A stretch of DNA of 64,000 nt from Chitinophaga solisilvae (GCF_009928525.1 NZ_JAABOK010000001.1:496001-560000); one strand, 5' to 3'; positions 1 through 9,578 are shown, counted from the first letter of the stretch. Program-made: numbers and translations. The notes: a model not told the origin generated them from the letters alone.

Positions 1-1
1 C

Positions 2-523
2 ACGGATACGGCAACCATTCAGGCCCTGCTGGCTGGTACCACCACCATATGCCACCCGGAAGCCTACGTATTGAAAGAACCTGCTTCGCCGCACCTGGCG
101 GCCCGGATGGAGCATATTACCATTGATACTTCCCGTATTACAGCACAGGCAGACGGTATCACGGGCAACCGGCCGCTGATTATAGAAGGCGCCGGCGGAC
201 TACTGGTGCCGCTGAATGACGAAATGTCCACACTGGACCTGATCCGGCAGCTGCAGGCCAGGGTAATCATTGTGGCGCAGAACTACCTGGGCAGCATCAA
301 CCATTCCATGCTTACCGCAAAAGTGCTGCAGCATACAGGCGTTCCCGTTATGGGCTGGATATTTACAGGCCATCATCACAGTAATGAAGATGATGTAATC
401 CGCTGGAGCGGGTATCCTTCACTGGGCCGCATACCGCAGGCCGGAGAGGTGAACAGCGCCTTTGTCATGGAACAGGCACGGCTTTTGACAGGTCCTCTCA
501 ACGCTTCACTGTATGACCACTAA
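2..523 (+). CDS. bioD: Dethiobiotin synthetase, 5'-truncated by the window edge
   Basis: This cytosolic enzyme closes the ureido ring of dethiobiotin from 7,8-diaminononanoate, CO2 and ATP, the step before biotin synthase. The reading frame is open from base 2, so the true start and the N-terminal P-loop lie outside the window. About 173 C-terminal residues are visible. They include a KEPASPHLAA stretch (the conserved SPH region) and IEGAGGLLVPL, the E-G-A-G-G segment typical of BioD. The last codons overlap the next gene, whose ATG is at 513, which suggests cotranscription and coupling. No other biotin gene is in view, so the rest of the bio operon may lie upstream. Confidence 0.9.
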   Translation, partial: TDTATIQALLAGTTTICHPEAYVLKEPASPHLAARMEHITIDTSRITAQADGITGNRPLIIEGAGGLLVPLNDEMSTLDLIRQLQARVIIVAQNYLGSINHSMLTAKVLQHTGVPVMGWIFTGHHHSNEDDVIRWSGYPSLGRIPQAGEVNSAFVMEQARLLTGPLNASLYDH

Positions 524-1094
524 GAAGGATATACGAAAATTTTTCCTGGAAGAAAGACTGAACCTCCCTGATGAACAGGCGCAGGCGCTGAACCGGCGGC
601 TGCTGGAACAGGTGCAGGAACTGGATTATACTGGGGTGGGCACCCTTCATCTTTTTCTGCCTATTTCAGAGAAGAAGGAAGTGGATACCTGGCCCCTCGC
701 TGCCTGGCTGCGGGAACGCTTCCCGGCTATACGCCTGGCACTTTCCCGCGCCGATATGAAAACCGGAGAGATGTTTCATTATGCCTGGGAGGCCCATACC
801 GCACTGGTAAAAAATAAATTTGGTATCCCGGAGCCGGCAGGCGGAGACGAACTGCCCGCCACGGATATAGATCTTGTATTCGTACCTTTACTGGCTTTTG
901 ACCGCGAAGGACAACGGGTCGGCTACGGTAAGGGAATGTACGACCGCTTCCTGAAAGAATGCCGCCCGGATGTACGTACAGTAGGGCTTTCCCTGTTTGA
1001 ACCGGTAGAGAAGATTACCGATACAGACGCCTGGGATGTACCGTTGCATACCGTCGTAACACCAGCGCATATTTATCATTTTAAACAATTTTAG
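513..1094 (+). CDS. 5-formyltetrahydrofolate cyclo-ligase
   Basis: This enzyme converts 5-formyl-THF to 5,10-methenyl-THF using ATP and so returns stored folate to one-carbon metabolism. It is cytosolic. The 193-residue length is normal for the family. The conserved C-terminal signature RVGYGKGMYDRFL (G-x-G-x-G-x-YD type) is present, preceded by a DLVFVPLLAFD strand. The ATG at 513 lies inside the end of bioD (11-base overlap) and the stop is followed after two bases by the GTG of lpxK, so the gene sits in a compact operon. The family assignment is firm; no experimental symbol is implied. Confidence 0.92.
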   Translation: MTTKKDIRKFFLEERLNLPDEQAQALNRRLLEQVQELDYTGVGTLHLFLPISEKKEVDTWPLAAWLRERFPAIRLALSRADMKTGEMFHYAWEAHTALVKNKFGIPEPAGGDELPATDIDLVFVPLLAFDREGQRVGYGKGMYDRFLKECRPDVRTVGLSLFEPVEKITDTDAWDVPLHTVVTPAHIYHFKQF

Positions 1095-1096
1095 CA

Positions 1097-2167
1097 GTGC
1101 TGAAATACCTGAAAATACTATTATATCCTTTTTCCCTGTTGTATGGCCTCGTGATGTGGATACGCAACCGGTTCTATGATAAAGGCCTGCTCACTGCCGT
1201 AGAATTCGATATCCCTACTATCGCCGCAGGCAACCTTTCCGTTGGCGGCACCGGTAAAACCCCGCATGTGGAATACCTGATCCGCCTGCTGAAAGATACT
1301 TTCCGGGTGGCTACCCTCAGCCGTGGCTACAACCGTCGTACAAGCGGTTATATACTGGCTGATGAACACAGCACCGCAGCTGATATCGGCGATGAGCCCA
1401 TGCAGTTTCATGAAAAATTTCCAGAGATCAGCGTTTGTGTAGGAGAGGAACGCATGCTGGCCATCCCGCAGCTCCTGGGCGATGAGCCGGGCACACAGGT
1501 AGTGCTGCTGGACGATGCCTTCCAGCACCGATCTATCAAACCGGGCATGAATATCCTGATTACGGATTACAGACGCCGCTTCACCCGCGATCATGTGGTG
1601 CCCTTCGGCCGCCTCCGCGAAGGTCGTAAAGGTTATATGCGCGCTGATTGTATCATTGTTTCCAAATGTCCGCCCGACCTGAGCGTGGCAGAAAAACAGG
1701 CGATCGAAAAAGAAATCAGTCCTTTGCCGCATCAGCGGTTGTTTTTTACTACCTTGCAATACGGGGCCCTGTATGATATGATTACACGCCAGCCGGTGGA
1801 AATACCGGCATCCGCCACCGTACTGCTGGCCTGCGGTATCGCCAGGCCCGAACCATTGCTCGAAGCGTTGAAAAACCGGTTCTCACAGGTATTCCTGCTT
1901 TCCTTCCCTGATCATTACTATTACTCAGAGAAAGATATTGCCAATATCGGGAAAGAACTGAACGACCTGCCAGGAAAGGATAAGATTGTCATCACCACAG
2001 AGAAAGACGCGGTGAGATTACACCTGCTGAAGAAAGAACTGGCAGAACAAAACCTGCAATTAGCTGTTATGCCAGTGGAAATTTCCTTCCTCTTCGGAGA
2101 AGCAGATTCATTTAATAACTTTATTTTTGACTACGTAGGCAGGCATCTGCCGGTACCCGGTCAATAA
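1097..2167 (+). CDS. lpxK: Tetraacyldisaccharide 4'-kinase (lipid A pathway)
   Basis: LpxK phosphorylates the 4' position of the lipid A disaccharide at the inner membrane. The 356-residue protein has an N-terminal hydrophobic helix (LKILLYPFSLLYGLVMWIRN) that anchors LpxK enzymes, followed by the Walker A motif VGGTGKTPH near residue 50 and LDDAFQHRSI, the D-D-x-x-Q-H element of the family. The start is a GTG two bases after the upstream stop. No ATG gives a better N-terminus, since the anchor begins immediately. Its presence shows a Gram-negative cell making lipid A. The next gene follows after 15 bases. Confidence 0.95.
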   Translation: MLKYLKILLYPFSLLYGLVMWIRNRFYDKGLLTAVEFDIPTIAAGNLSVGGTGKTPHVEYLIRLLKDTFRVATLSRGYNRRTSGYILADEHSTAADIGDEPMQFHEKFPEISVCVGEERMLAIPQLLGDEPGTQVVLLDDAFQHRSIKPGMNILITDYRRRFTRDHVVPFGRLREGRKGYMRADCIIVSKCPPDLSVAEKQAIEKEISPLPHQRLFFTTLQYGALYDMITRQPVEIPASATVLLACGIARPEPLLEALKNRFSQVFLLSFPDHYYYSEKDIANIGKELNDLPGKDKIVITTEKDAVRLHLLKKELAEQNLQLAVMPVEISFLFGEADSFNNFIFDYVGRHLPVPGQ

Positions 2168-2182
2168 TACTTACTACAAGAC

Positions 2183-5068
2183 ATGAGTAAAAAAAAGAAA
2201 GATAAAAAAAGCCCCGGACAGAAGAAGACCTTCAGAGGGGTAGTGGAGTTGACAAAGTCAGGAATGGCTTTTGTGATTGTACCCGGACTTACCAAAGACA
2301 TCATGGTAAAGCAGAAGAACCTGCATACCGCACTCGATAAAGATGAAGTGCTGGTGGATGTCATCAAGCATGCCCGCGGCGAAGGCCGCCAGGAAGGTAT
2401 CATAACGGATATCCTTAAACGAAATAAAACGGAATTTACCGGCACCCTGCAGATCAGTAAGAGCTTCGGCTTCCTGCTCACGGAGAAGGGGATGTTTATG
2501 CCGGATATCTATATTCCCGCCAATTCCCTGAAAGACGCTAAGAACGGAGATAAGGCCGTTGTAAAAATTGTGGCCTGGGGCGAAAAATCGCGCAAACCCG
2601 TAGGCGAAGTGATTGAGATCCTGGATGCCAGCGATACCAACGACCTGGCCATGAAGGAAATTCTCATTGAAGCCGGATTCCCGCTCAGCTTCCCCGACGA
2701 AGTGCTGGAAGAACTGGCCGTTATCAGGGAGGAAATAACGGAAACGGAAGTACGAAAACGTAAGGACGTACGCAATATCCTGACCTTCACCATCGACCCC
2801 GTTGATGCCAAGGATTTTGATGATGCCATCTCCTTCCGCCTGCTGAAAAACGGGCTGTATGAAATTGGCGTCCACATCGCGGATGTAAGTCATTATGTGA
2901 TTCCCGGAACAGAGCTGGACAAGGAAGCAGACAAACGCGCTACCTCCGTGTATCTGCCGGACCGCGTACTGCCCATGCTGCCGGAAAAAATTTCCAACGA
3001 ACTGTGCTCGCTGCGCCCGAAAGAAGATAAACTGACCTTCTCCGCCATCTTTCAGATGAACGAAAAAGGAGAAGTAAAACACCACTGGATAGGCCGTACC
3101 CTGATCCACTCGGATCACCGCTTCACCTATGAAGATGCACAGGAAATTATAGAAGGTAACAGCAATGGTCCGCATAAAGAAGAGATACTACTGCTGAATA
3201 AGATAGCCCAACAACTGCGCCAGGAGCGCTTTAAGCATGGCGCTATCAACTTCTCCTCCCAGGAAGTGCGGTTCAAACTGGATGAAAACGGTAAACCTAT
3301 CGGTATCGTTATCAAGGAAAGCAAGGAGGCGCATCAGCTGATTGAAGAATTCATGCTGCTGGCCAACCGGACCATCGCCGCCTATGTGGCAAAGATCCGG
3401 GTAAACAAACAACCCGTGCCATTCCCTTACCGGGTGCACGATACGCCGGACGAAGAAAAACTGAAGGTATTCGCTTCCTTCGCCGGAAAATTCGGGTATA
3501 AGTTTGATACCAGCTCCCCGGAAAACATTGCCCGCTCCTTCAATAAAATGCTGCAGCTGGTACAGGGCAAGCCTGAACAGCATGTGCTGGAAACCCTGGG
3601 TATCCGTACCATGGCCAAAGCGATCTATACCACCGAGAATGTAGGGCACTACGGTCTTGGCTTTGAAGATTACTGCCACTTTACTTCCCCTATACGCCGT
3701 TACCCGGATGTACTCGTACATCGTGTGCTGGCGGAGTGCCTGGCCGGTAATATCCATCCGGACAAGCACATGGAGAAAAAATGCAAGCACGATTCCGAAA
3801 TGGAACGTAAGGCCATGGAAGCGGAAAGGGCAGCCAACAAATATAAACAGGTGGAATACATGCAGCAGTACATCGGACACACTTTTGAAGGTGTTATCAG
3901 CGGTGTGGCGCATTTCGGCTTCTGGGTGGAAACCGTGGATACCAAATGCGAAGGGCTGGTGAGTATTCATAACCTCAACCGGAAGGAAGAATTTGTTTTC
4001 AATGAAGCAGAATACGCGCTGGTAGGACAAGCCAGTGGCCGTAAGTTCCGCATCGGCGAAAAAGTGAATATACGTGTGGTGGCCGCCAACCTGGCCAAAC
4101 GCCAGCTGGATTACGACCTGGAAAGTGAACTGGGCGTTGCAGGCCGCGACAGTAAACCGTTTGCGCAGCCTGGCCGCAGGGATGACCAGCGCCGTGACGA
4201 CCGGCGTGACCGCGACCGCGATCATAGAAGAGATGACCGTGGCCGTAAGAAGAAAAAAGGAAAACACGGAGGTAACTACATTCCGCAGAAACAATGGCAA
4301 CGTGATGATAAACCTGCTGCACTGCCGGTAACTGTTCAGGTGCCGCAGGAAGTAGCGCCTGATCCGGTAGTGGATAAGGTAAATGCAGAAACACATGTAG
4401 TGAATGAAACTGCAGCCGCTATCCCGGCTGAAAAAGCGCCGGTAGTAACCTCTCCGGCAAAATCATCTCCGGCAAAATCATCTTCCGGAAAAGAAAGAGT
4501 GAACAGCGAAAAAGCAGGCGTAAAGAAAGCTGCAGAGAAAAAAGAAGTAAAAGAAGCGCCTGTAAAAACTGCTGCTGCAAAGAAAGTAAAAGAGAAGGCA
4601 GCAAAAGTTGTAAAAGCACCTGAAAAGGAACCGGAAGCGGTAAAGGAGAAAGTGGTGAAGAGTGCCGCCGGTAAAGCACCTGCAACGAAGAAAGCGGTTG
4701 CTGAAAAGGAAACGCCGGTAAAAAAGGCAGTTGTTAAAAAAGCTGTTCCGGAAAAGACTGCTGCTGCGAAAACAACACAGAAAAAGGAAACAGCCGCAAA
4801 AACAGCGAAACAGGAAACGCCTAAGAAAACCGCTCCTGCCAAAGCAGCAGCTAAAAAAGCCACCGCAGAAAAGGCAACAGTAAAAACAGCCGCTCCGAAA
4901 AAAGCAGCTGCATCTAAGCCGTCCGCTGTAAAGGCAACAGCGCCTAAAAAGGCCGCTGCCAAAACCGCCGCACCTAAAAAGGCTGCTGCCGGAAAAGCAG
5001 TGAAAGCACCGGCAAAAAAGGCTGCCACTACTAAGAAAGCTGCTGCCAAAGGGAAGAAAAAAGAGTAA
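2183..5068 (+). CDS. rnr: Ribonuclease R with a long Lys/Ala-rich tail
   Basis: RNase R is a 3'-5' exoribonuclease of the RNB family that degrades structured RNA and takes part in rRNA and mRNA turnover. The 961-residue protein shows cold-shock-like N-terminal domains, the RNB catalytic core with PVDAKDFDDAISF at about residues 206-218 (the metal-binding aspartates), HFTSPIRRYPD later in the core, and a C-terminal S1 domain ending near residue 650. An Arg/Asp-rich linker follows (about 655-702). From about residue 750 to the end the chain is almost only Lys, Ala, Pro, Thr, Glu and Val in histone H1-like KKAAA/PKKAA repeats. The tail is far longer than the usual basic tail of RNase R. The start ATG at 2183 opens with a Lys-rich segment. 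Confidence 0.95.
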   Translation: MSKKKKDKKSPGQKKTFRGVVELTKSGMAFVIVPGLTKDIMVKQKNLHTALDKDEVLVDVIKHARGEGRQEGIITDILKRNKTEFTGTLQISKSFGFLLTEKGMFMPDIYIPANSLKDAKNGDKAVVKIVAWGEKSRKPVGEVIEILDASDTNDLAMKEILIEAGFPLSFPDEVLEELAVIREEITETEVRKRKDVRNILTFTIDPVDAKDFDDAISFRLLKNGLYEIGVHIADVSHYVIPGTELDKEADKRATSVYLPDRVLPMLPEKISNELCSLRPKEDKLTFSAIFQMNEKGEVKHHWIGRTLIHSDHRFTYEDAQEIIEGNSNGPHKEEILLLNKIAQQLRQERFKHGAINFSSQEVRFKLDENGKPIGIVIKESKEAHQLIEEFMLLANRTIAAYVAKIRVNKQPVPFPYRVHDTPDEEKLKVFASFAGKFGYKFDTSSPENIARSFNKMLQLVQGKPEQHVLETLGIRTMAKAIYTTENVGHYGLGFEDYCHFTSPIRRYPDVLVHRVLAECLAGNIHPDKHMEKKCKHDSEMERKAMEAERAANKYKQVEYMQQYIGHTFEGVISGVAHFGFWVETVDTKCEGLVSIHNLNRKEEFVFNEAEYALVGQASGRKFRIGEKVNIRVVAANLAKRQLDYDLESELGVAGRDSKPFAQPGRRDDQRRDDRRDRDRDHRRDDRGRKKKKGKHGGNYIPQKQWQRDDKPAALPVTVQVPQEVAPDPVVDKVNAETHVVNETAAAIPAEKAPVVTSPAKSSPAKSSSGKERVNSEKAGVKKAAEKKEVKEAPVKTAAAKKVKEKAAKVVKAPEKEPEAVKEKVVKSAAGKAPATKKAVAEKETPVKKAVVKKAVPEKTAAAKTTQKKETAAKTAKQETPKKTAPAKAAAKKATAEKATVKTAAPKKAAASKPSAVKATAPKKAAAKTAAPKKAAAGKAVKAPAKKAATTKKAAAKGKKKE

Positions 5069-5095
5069 AAAAATATAAACCACCGTCTATTTCAG

Positions 5096-6067
5096 ATGCA
5101 TTCATTTCAAGAGTTAATAGAACAGTTTGGCCAACGGTTTGAACACAGGCAGTTTCCGGAGCAACCCAGCAGATTGTATGATGCGGCATCGCACATACTG
5201 GAAATAGGAGGAAAACGTATACGCCCGGTATTGAGTCTGATGGGTAATGAATTGTTTGATACCCTGCATGACGATGCTTTTCATGTAGGCGCAGCCGTAG
5301 AGCTTTTCCATAACTTTACCCTGATCCATGACGATATTATGGACAAAGCGCCTATCCGCCGGGGAAAACCTACGGTGCATATGATCTATGGTGATTCTGC
5401 TGCTATCCTGGCCGGCGATGTGATGCTGATCAATGTATATGAAAAGCTGAACAAGATACGCGCGCATTACAAGCATAAAATCATTGCCGGATTCAATAAG
5501 GCGGCCATCGAAGTATGCGAAGGTCAGCAGCTGGATATGGATTACGAAACGATGGATCCGGAGCAGGTACGGTACGACGACTACGTGCGCATGATTGGCC
5601 TGAAAACGTCCGTACTGCTGGCGGCGAGCCTGCAGCTGGGCGCTGTCATCGGCGGCGCGGGCGAAGGTAACCAGGAACATATCTACAACTTCGGTAAAAA
5701 TATCGGGATCGCCTTTCAGATCCAGGACGACTATCTCGATGCCTTCGGCGATCCGGAGAAATTCGGCAAGCAACAGGGCGGAGATATTCTCGTGAATAAA
5801 AAAACCTTCCTGCTGCTGAAAGCACTGGAGTTATGCAACCCGGCACAGCACAACGAGCTGAAAACCCTGCTGGCATCTTCCCCTGACGATAAGGTAGACA
5901 GGGTACTGGAGATCTTCAAAAGCTGCAAAGCAGACATATGGGCAGAAAAAGAAAAGGAACGTTTCCAGGAAAAAGCATTTGAAAGCCTGGAAAGCATCGC
6001 GGTATTATCTTCCCGCAAAAAACCGCTGATGGAACTGGCGAATTACCTGTTAAACCGCCAGCAATAA
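5096..6067 (+). CDS. Trans-polyprenyl diphosphate synthase
   Basis: This prenyltransferase condenses isopentenyl diphosphate with allylic diphosphates to make a linear isoprenoid, probably the quinone side chain or a C15-C20 precursor. The 323-residue protein has GGKRIRP near residue 39, the first aspartate-rich motif D79-D80-x-x-D83 (HDDIMD) followed by RRGKPTVH, and the second motif D211-D212-x-x-D215 (QDDYLD). Chain length cannot be read reliably from sequence alone, so no ispA/ispB symbol is given. It follows rnr by 27 bases and is the last gene of the run starting at bioD. A hairpin with a short T-run lies just downstream. Confidence 0.93.
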   Translation: MHSFQELIEQFGQRFEHRQFPEQPSRLYDAASHILEIGGKRIRPVLSLMGNELFDTLHDDAFHVGAAVELFHNFTLIHDDIMDKAPIRRGKPTVHMIYGDSAAILAGDVMLINVYEKLNKIRAHYKHKIIAGFNKAAIEVCEGQQLDMDYETMDPEQVRYDDYVRMIGLKTSVLLAASLQLGAVIGGAGEGNQEHIYNFGKNIGIAFQIQDDYLDAFGDPEKFGKQQGGDILVNKKTFLLLKALELCNPAQHNELKTLLASSPDDKVDRVLEIFKSCKADIWAEKEKERFQEKAFESLESIAVLSSRKKPLMELANYLLNRQQ

Positions 6068-6111
6068 TTTTTATATTCAAAATCGCCTTATATTCGCGAA
6101 TGCCGTAAAAA

Positions 6112-6147
6112 CGGGCGGACTGTGTTCAACGCAGCCCGCCTGCTTTT
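6112..6147 (+). terminator. Probable intrinsic terminator after the polyprenyl synthase
   Basis: GGGCGG-a-CTG pairs with CAG-CCCGCC across a 9-base loop, with one bulged A, and is followed by TGCTTTT. It lies 45 bases after the stop codon and before the permease start, a good position to end the bioD-prenyltransferase transcript. The T-run is short, so termination may be partial. Confidence 0.6.
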
Positions 6148-6198
6148 AACGGAGTATTTATTTATTTTACTGACTACCTTAAACGTAATTCCTCGCCA

Positions 6199-7830
6199 AT
6201 GTCTAATTCGCTGTTTCGGAAGAAGTCCCTTACCTCAATAATCAAAGATGCCAATGACGGGTTGACTGATGGCCTTGAAACAGGCGGTATGCATAAGGTG
6301 CTGAAGGTGAAAGACCTTACCGCAATGGGAATTGCGGCGGTAATCGGAGCCGGTATATTTTCCACTATCGGGGAAGCCTCTTTCCATGGCGGTCCCGGTG
6401 TTTCCCTGTTATTTCTGATCACTGCCATAACCTGTGGCTTTTCTGCATTGTGTTATGCAGAATTCGCCTCCAGGGTACCTGTATCCGGCAGTGCCTACAC
6501 CTATTCTTACGTTACTTTCGGAGAGCTGGCCGCCTGGGTGATAGGCTGGGCGCTGATCCTGGAGTATGCCATCGGGAATATAGCTGTGGCTATTTCCTGG
6601 AGCGGCTATTGCAATAACCTGCTGAGAGGACTGGGGCTGTCGCTCCCGGCCTGGCTGTCCAGCAACTATGACAGCGCATCTCCTGAAACAATCGCTGCTG
6701 CGCCGCATATTGGCAGTTTGCCTGTTATTGTGAACCTGCCGGCCTTTATAGTGGTGGTACTGATTACCTACCTGGCTTACGTAGGCATCCGCGAAAGTAA
6801 GCGCAGCGCCAATTTCATGGTAGGACTGAAAATACTCGTGATCCTTTTTGTGATTGTACTTGGCTTTTTCTATGTAAATAAATCCAACTGGGTACCCTTT
6901 ATGCCGAACGGTTTCTCCGGTGTGCTGAAAGGAGTGTCTGCCGTATTTTTTGCGTATATAGGCTTTGATGCGGTGAGTACTACCGCGGAAGAGTGCGCCA
7001 ATCCGCAACGGGACCTGCCCAAGGGAATGATCTATTCGCTGGTTATCTGTACCGTATTATATATCCTCATTTCCTTTGTACTGACGGGGATGGTACCGTT
7101 TTACAAATTAAAGGTAGATGATCCGCTGGCTTTTGTTTTTGATGAAGTACACCTGCCCTGGATCAGTTATCTTATTTCTGTCAGCGCCGTAATTGCCACC
7201 ACCAGCGTATTGCTCGTATTCCAGATCGGGCAGCCCCGTATCTGGATGAGTATGAGCCGTGACGGCCTGCTGCCAAAGCGTTTTGCGAAAATTCATCCGC
7301 GCTTTAAAACGCCGTCTTTTGCCACTATCATCACCGGTATCATCGTAGGGGTGCCGGCGTTATTCCTGAACCTCACCATCGTAACAGACCTGACCAGTAT
7401 AGGCACCCTTTTCGCGTTCATCCTGGTATGCGGCGGAGTTCTTATGTTGCCTCCGCAGGAAAAGGGCGATGGTAAACGCTTCCGGCTGCCATATATCAAT
7501 GGGCAGATCGTTGTTCCTGTGCTGGTAACAGGCCTGGTCATCTTTTTCCATAAAGAACTGCTGCAGAAATTATCCTTTGCCGGTGGCTGGGAGGTATGGA
7601 AACACAATATTCCGTTCTTTATTTTTGTGGTGGTAACCGTTCTGATCACTTATTTCTCCTTTGCCCGCAAACTCTCTCTGATACCGGTATTGGGCCTGCT
7701 CAGCTGCTTTTATCTTATGACAGAAATAGCGCTGAAAAACTGGATAGTATTCTCTATCTGGCTGGTAATAGGGCTGAGTATTTATTTCCTCTACAGCTAT
7801 CGCCACAGCAAGCTCAAAAGCGCCGTCTGA
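6199..7830 (+). CDS. APC-superfamily amino acid permease (CAT-like)
   Basis: This is an integral inner-membrane transporter of the amino acid-polyamine-organocation superfamily. The 543-residue protein opens with a short cytosolic segment and then AVIGAGIFSTIGE, the unwound helix 1 motif of APC transporters, followed by YAEFASRVPVSGSAYTYSY and WALILEYAIG, typical of the cationic amino acid transporter (CAT) branch. About 12-14 hydrophobic segments are visible. FAYIGFDAVSTTAEECANPQRDLP is the usual helix 6-7 region. The substrate cannot be assigned from the sequence. The gene stands alone behind a terminator, and its stop codon lies inside a short GC-rich hairpin (7819-7839). Confidence 0.9.
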   Translation: MSNSLFRKKSLTSIIKDANDGLTDGLETGGMHKVLKVKDLTAMGIAAVIGAGIFSTIGEASFHGGPGVSLLFLITAITCGFSALCYAEFASRVPVSGSAYTYSYVTFGELAAWVIGWALILEYAIGNIAVAISWSGYCNNLLRGLGLSLPAWLSSNYDSASPETIAAAPHIGSLPVIVNLPAFIVVVLITYLAYVGIRESKRSANFMVGLKILVILFVIVLGFFYVNKSNWVPFMPNGFSGVLKGVSAVFFAYIGFDAVSTTAEECANPQRDLPKGMIYSLVICTVLYILISFVLTGMVPFYKLKVDDPLAFVFDEVHLPWISYLISVSAVIATTSVLLVFQIGQPRIWMSMSRDGLLPKRFAKIHPRFKTPSFATIITGIIVGVPALFLNLTIVTDLTSIGTLFAFILVCGGVLMLPPQEKGDGKRFRLPYINGQIVVPVLVTGLVIFFHKELLQKLSFAGGWEVWKHNIPFFIFVVVTVLITYFSFARKLSLIPVLGLLSCFYLMTEIALKNWIVFSIWLVIGLSIYFLYSYRHSKLKSAV

Positions 7831-7839
7831 AGCGGCGCT
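7819..7839 (+). terminator. Hairpin over the permease stop codon
   Basis: AGCGCCG pairs perfectly with CGGCGCT around a 7-base loop that contains the TGA stop. No T-run follows directly, so it may protect the 3' end or act as a weak terminator rather than a classical one. Confidence 0.35.
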
Positions 7840-7898
7840 ATGCGTTCCTGAGTCATTTATTTTTCGTACCTTGACAGTAGTTCTTTAAATCTTTTTTT

Positions 7899-8366
7899 AT
7901 GAACATGCTACAAAGGGTAGAACACTGGGGTGATACACATCATCCCAAATGGCTGAGTGTCGTACGCATTCTGCTGGGAGTATTCCTGATGTACATAGGT
8001 GTTATGTTTGTACAAAACAGGGATGCACTCATTGCGGTTATCAATGACAATCCGACACTGGCAGCATTATCCGTCATCCTGGCGCACTATGTGGTATTTG
8101 CACATACGGTAGGAGGGCTGTTTATTGCCATGGGATTGCTGACAAGATTCTCCGCGCTGGTAAACATTCCGGTGCTGCTGGGCGCCGTGTTTTTTGTTCA
8201 TTCCGCCACCGGGTTGTTCAACATGTATCCGATGATGGGCTTATCCCTGCTGGTATTATTCCTGCTGATCTTCTTCCTGATAGAAGGCAGCGGCCCGATA
8301 TCAGTGGATGATTATATGCGCCGCCATCCGGAAAAGCGCCGTAACAAGCAATACGCGGACTTTTAA
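7899..8366 (+). CDS. DoxX-family membrane protein
   Basis: This is a small integral membrane protein of 155 residues with four hydrophobic segments, starting at about WLSVVRILLGVFLMYIGVMF and including AHTVGGLFIAMGLLTRFSALVNIPVLLGAVFF. The arrangement and the G-L-L-T-R-x-x-A-L pattern fit the DoxX family. DoxX proteins are often linked to redox functions, but the role of this one is unknown. A Met at codon 3 is an alternative start. It sits between the permease and the DUF2027/Smr gene with its own upstream gap and no clear operon partner. Confidence 0.8.
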   Translation: MNMLQRVEHWGDTHHPKWLSVVRILLGVFLMYIGVMFVQNRDALIAVINDNPTLAALSVILAHYVVFAHTVGGLFIAMGLLTRFSALVNIPVLLGAVFFVHSATGLFNMYPMMGLSLLVLFLLIFFLIEGSGPISVDDYMRRHPEKRRNKQYADF

Positions 8367-8486
8367 TCCGTTCATCCGCACCAGAGCCTGTGATTTTCAC
8401 CATTCACCTGATGGCGCAGGGGAGGTATATCTCCCGGAAAATCATTTTCCTTCTAATATCTCCCGCTAAAATCCCCGCCAAAACTC

Positions 8487-8494
8487 TATTTTTG
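8487..8494 (+). promoter_or_regulatory. Bacteroidota -7 promoter element for the DUF2027/Smr gene
   Basis: TATTTTTG matches the Bacteroidota -7 consensus TAnnTTTG exactly and lies 19 bases before the ATG at 8514, giving a very short leader. No clear -33 TTTG box is seen. Confidence 0.6.
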
Positions 8495-8513
8495 CAATTC
8501 AGAAGAATGCATT

Positions 8514-9578
8514 ATGAAATACCAAACAGGCGACAGGATATTACTGTTAAGTTCAAAGGAAGAAGGCACTGTAGTTGATATCATCAATGATAATATGGTC
8601 ATGATAGAAGTGAAAGGAACATCTTTTCCGGTATATCTTGACCAGATAGACTTTCCGTATTTTCATCGTTTTACACAGCAAAAGCTGGTAAAGGAGAAGC
8701 CGCGTCAGATACCCGGCGATGAAATAAAAGTAGACAGAAAAAAATACGAAGTTTTTAAGACAGACAAAGGCATGTTCATGTCTGTACTGCCCGTATACCA
8801 GATGGATGGCTACGATGAAACCGTGAAGCTGATGAAGTTTCATCTGTTTAATGATACACCGCATGCCATGCGTTTCTATTTTCAGATCTGGCTGAATAAC
8901 CAGATGGATCTGGAAATCAAAAACGAGATACAGCCGTACAATCATTTTTATCTCGCAGACCTGATATTCGAATCGCTGAATGATAATCCGCGTTTTGAGT
9001 TCACCTTCTTCCTGAAAGAGCCGCAACCCAAGCTGGCTCCCTCTGTAAAGAAAACCTGGAAGATCAAGCCCAAACAGATGTTCATGCAGCTGCAGGAATT
9101 ACGCAGCAAGGAAGAGGCGACCCTCACTTATCCGTTATTTGAGAAGTACCCGGAAAAGGAAGCAGAACCAACACCACCGCCGGCATCAGCATCTGCTCCT
9201 GCCGGAAAGAAAGCCGCGCCGATCAAGACGGTAGGCTCCGGAAACTTCGCCAGTCTGTTAAGTAAAATACAGCTGCAGCCGGAAACCTCGCTGGAACCCA
9301 AACATGAAGTAGACCTGCACATTGAAGTGCTGGAAAAAAACTGGAAAGGCCTCAGCAATATTGCCATCCTGGCTATCCAGCTCAACGCTTTCCAGCGTTA
9401 CCTTGAACTGGCTATTTCCCACCACCAGCACAGCATGATCGTTATTCACGGCGTTGGCAAAGGCAAACTCCGCGACGAAATCCACAACATCCTGAAACAA
9501 ACTCCGGAGGTAAATACTTTTGTAAATCAATACCACGGGAAGTATGGGTATGGTGCAACCGAAATAACTTTTAAGTAG
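8514..9578 (+). CDS. DUF2027 and Smr-domain protein
   Basis: This 354-residue cytosolic protein has an N-terminal DUF2027 region (opening YQTGDRILLLSSKEEGTVVD, with a beta-rich middle) and a C-terminal Smr domain. The Smr core begins at about residue 262 with VDLHIEVL and contains VIHGVGKGKLRDEI, the H-G-x-G-x-G loop of the family. Smr domains, first known from MutS2, are nucleases or nucleic-acid binders, so a role in DNA or RNA cleavage is possible. The combination is common in Bacteroidota but its function is not established. A Pro/Ala-rich linker (about 218-240) separates the parts. The stop is followed at once by a 101-bp inverted repeat. Confidence 0.85.
   Translation: MKYQTGDRILLLSSKEEGTVVDIINDNMVMIEVKGTSFPVYLDQIDFPYFHRFTQQKLVKEKPRQIPGDEIKVDRKKYEVFKTDKGMFMSVLPVYQMDGYDETVKLMKFHLFNDTPHAMRFYFQIWLNNQMDLEIKNEIQPYNHFYLADLIFESLNDNPRFEFTFFLKEPQPKLAPSVKKTWKIKPKQMFMQLQELRSKEEATLTYPLFEKYPEKEAEPTPPPASASAPAGKKAAPIKTVGSGNFASLLSKIQLQPETSLEPKHEVDLHIEVLEKNWKGLSNIAILAIQLNAFQRYLELAISHHQHSMIVIHGVGKGKLRDEIHNILKQTPEVNTFVNQYHGKYGYGATEITFK

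Noticed and set aside
3188..4396. 402-codon open frame on the - strand inside rnr
   Set aside because: It lies antisense to a firmly identified gene, has no family features and reads as a codon-bias shadow.
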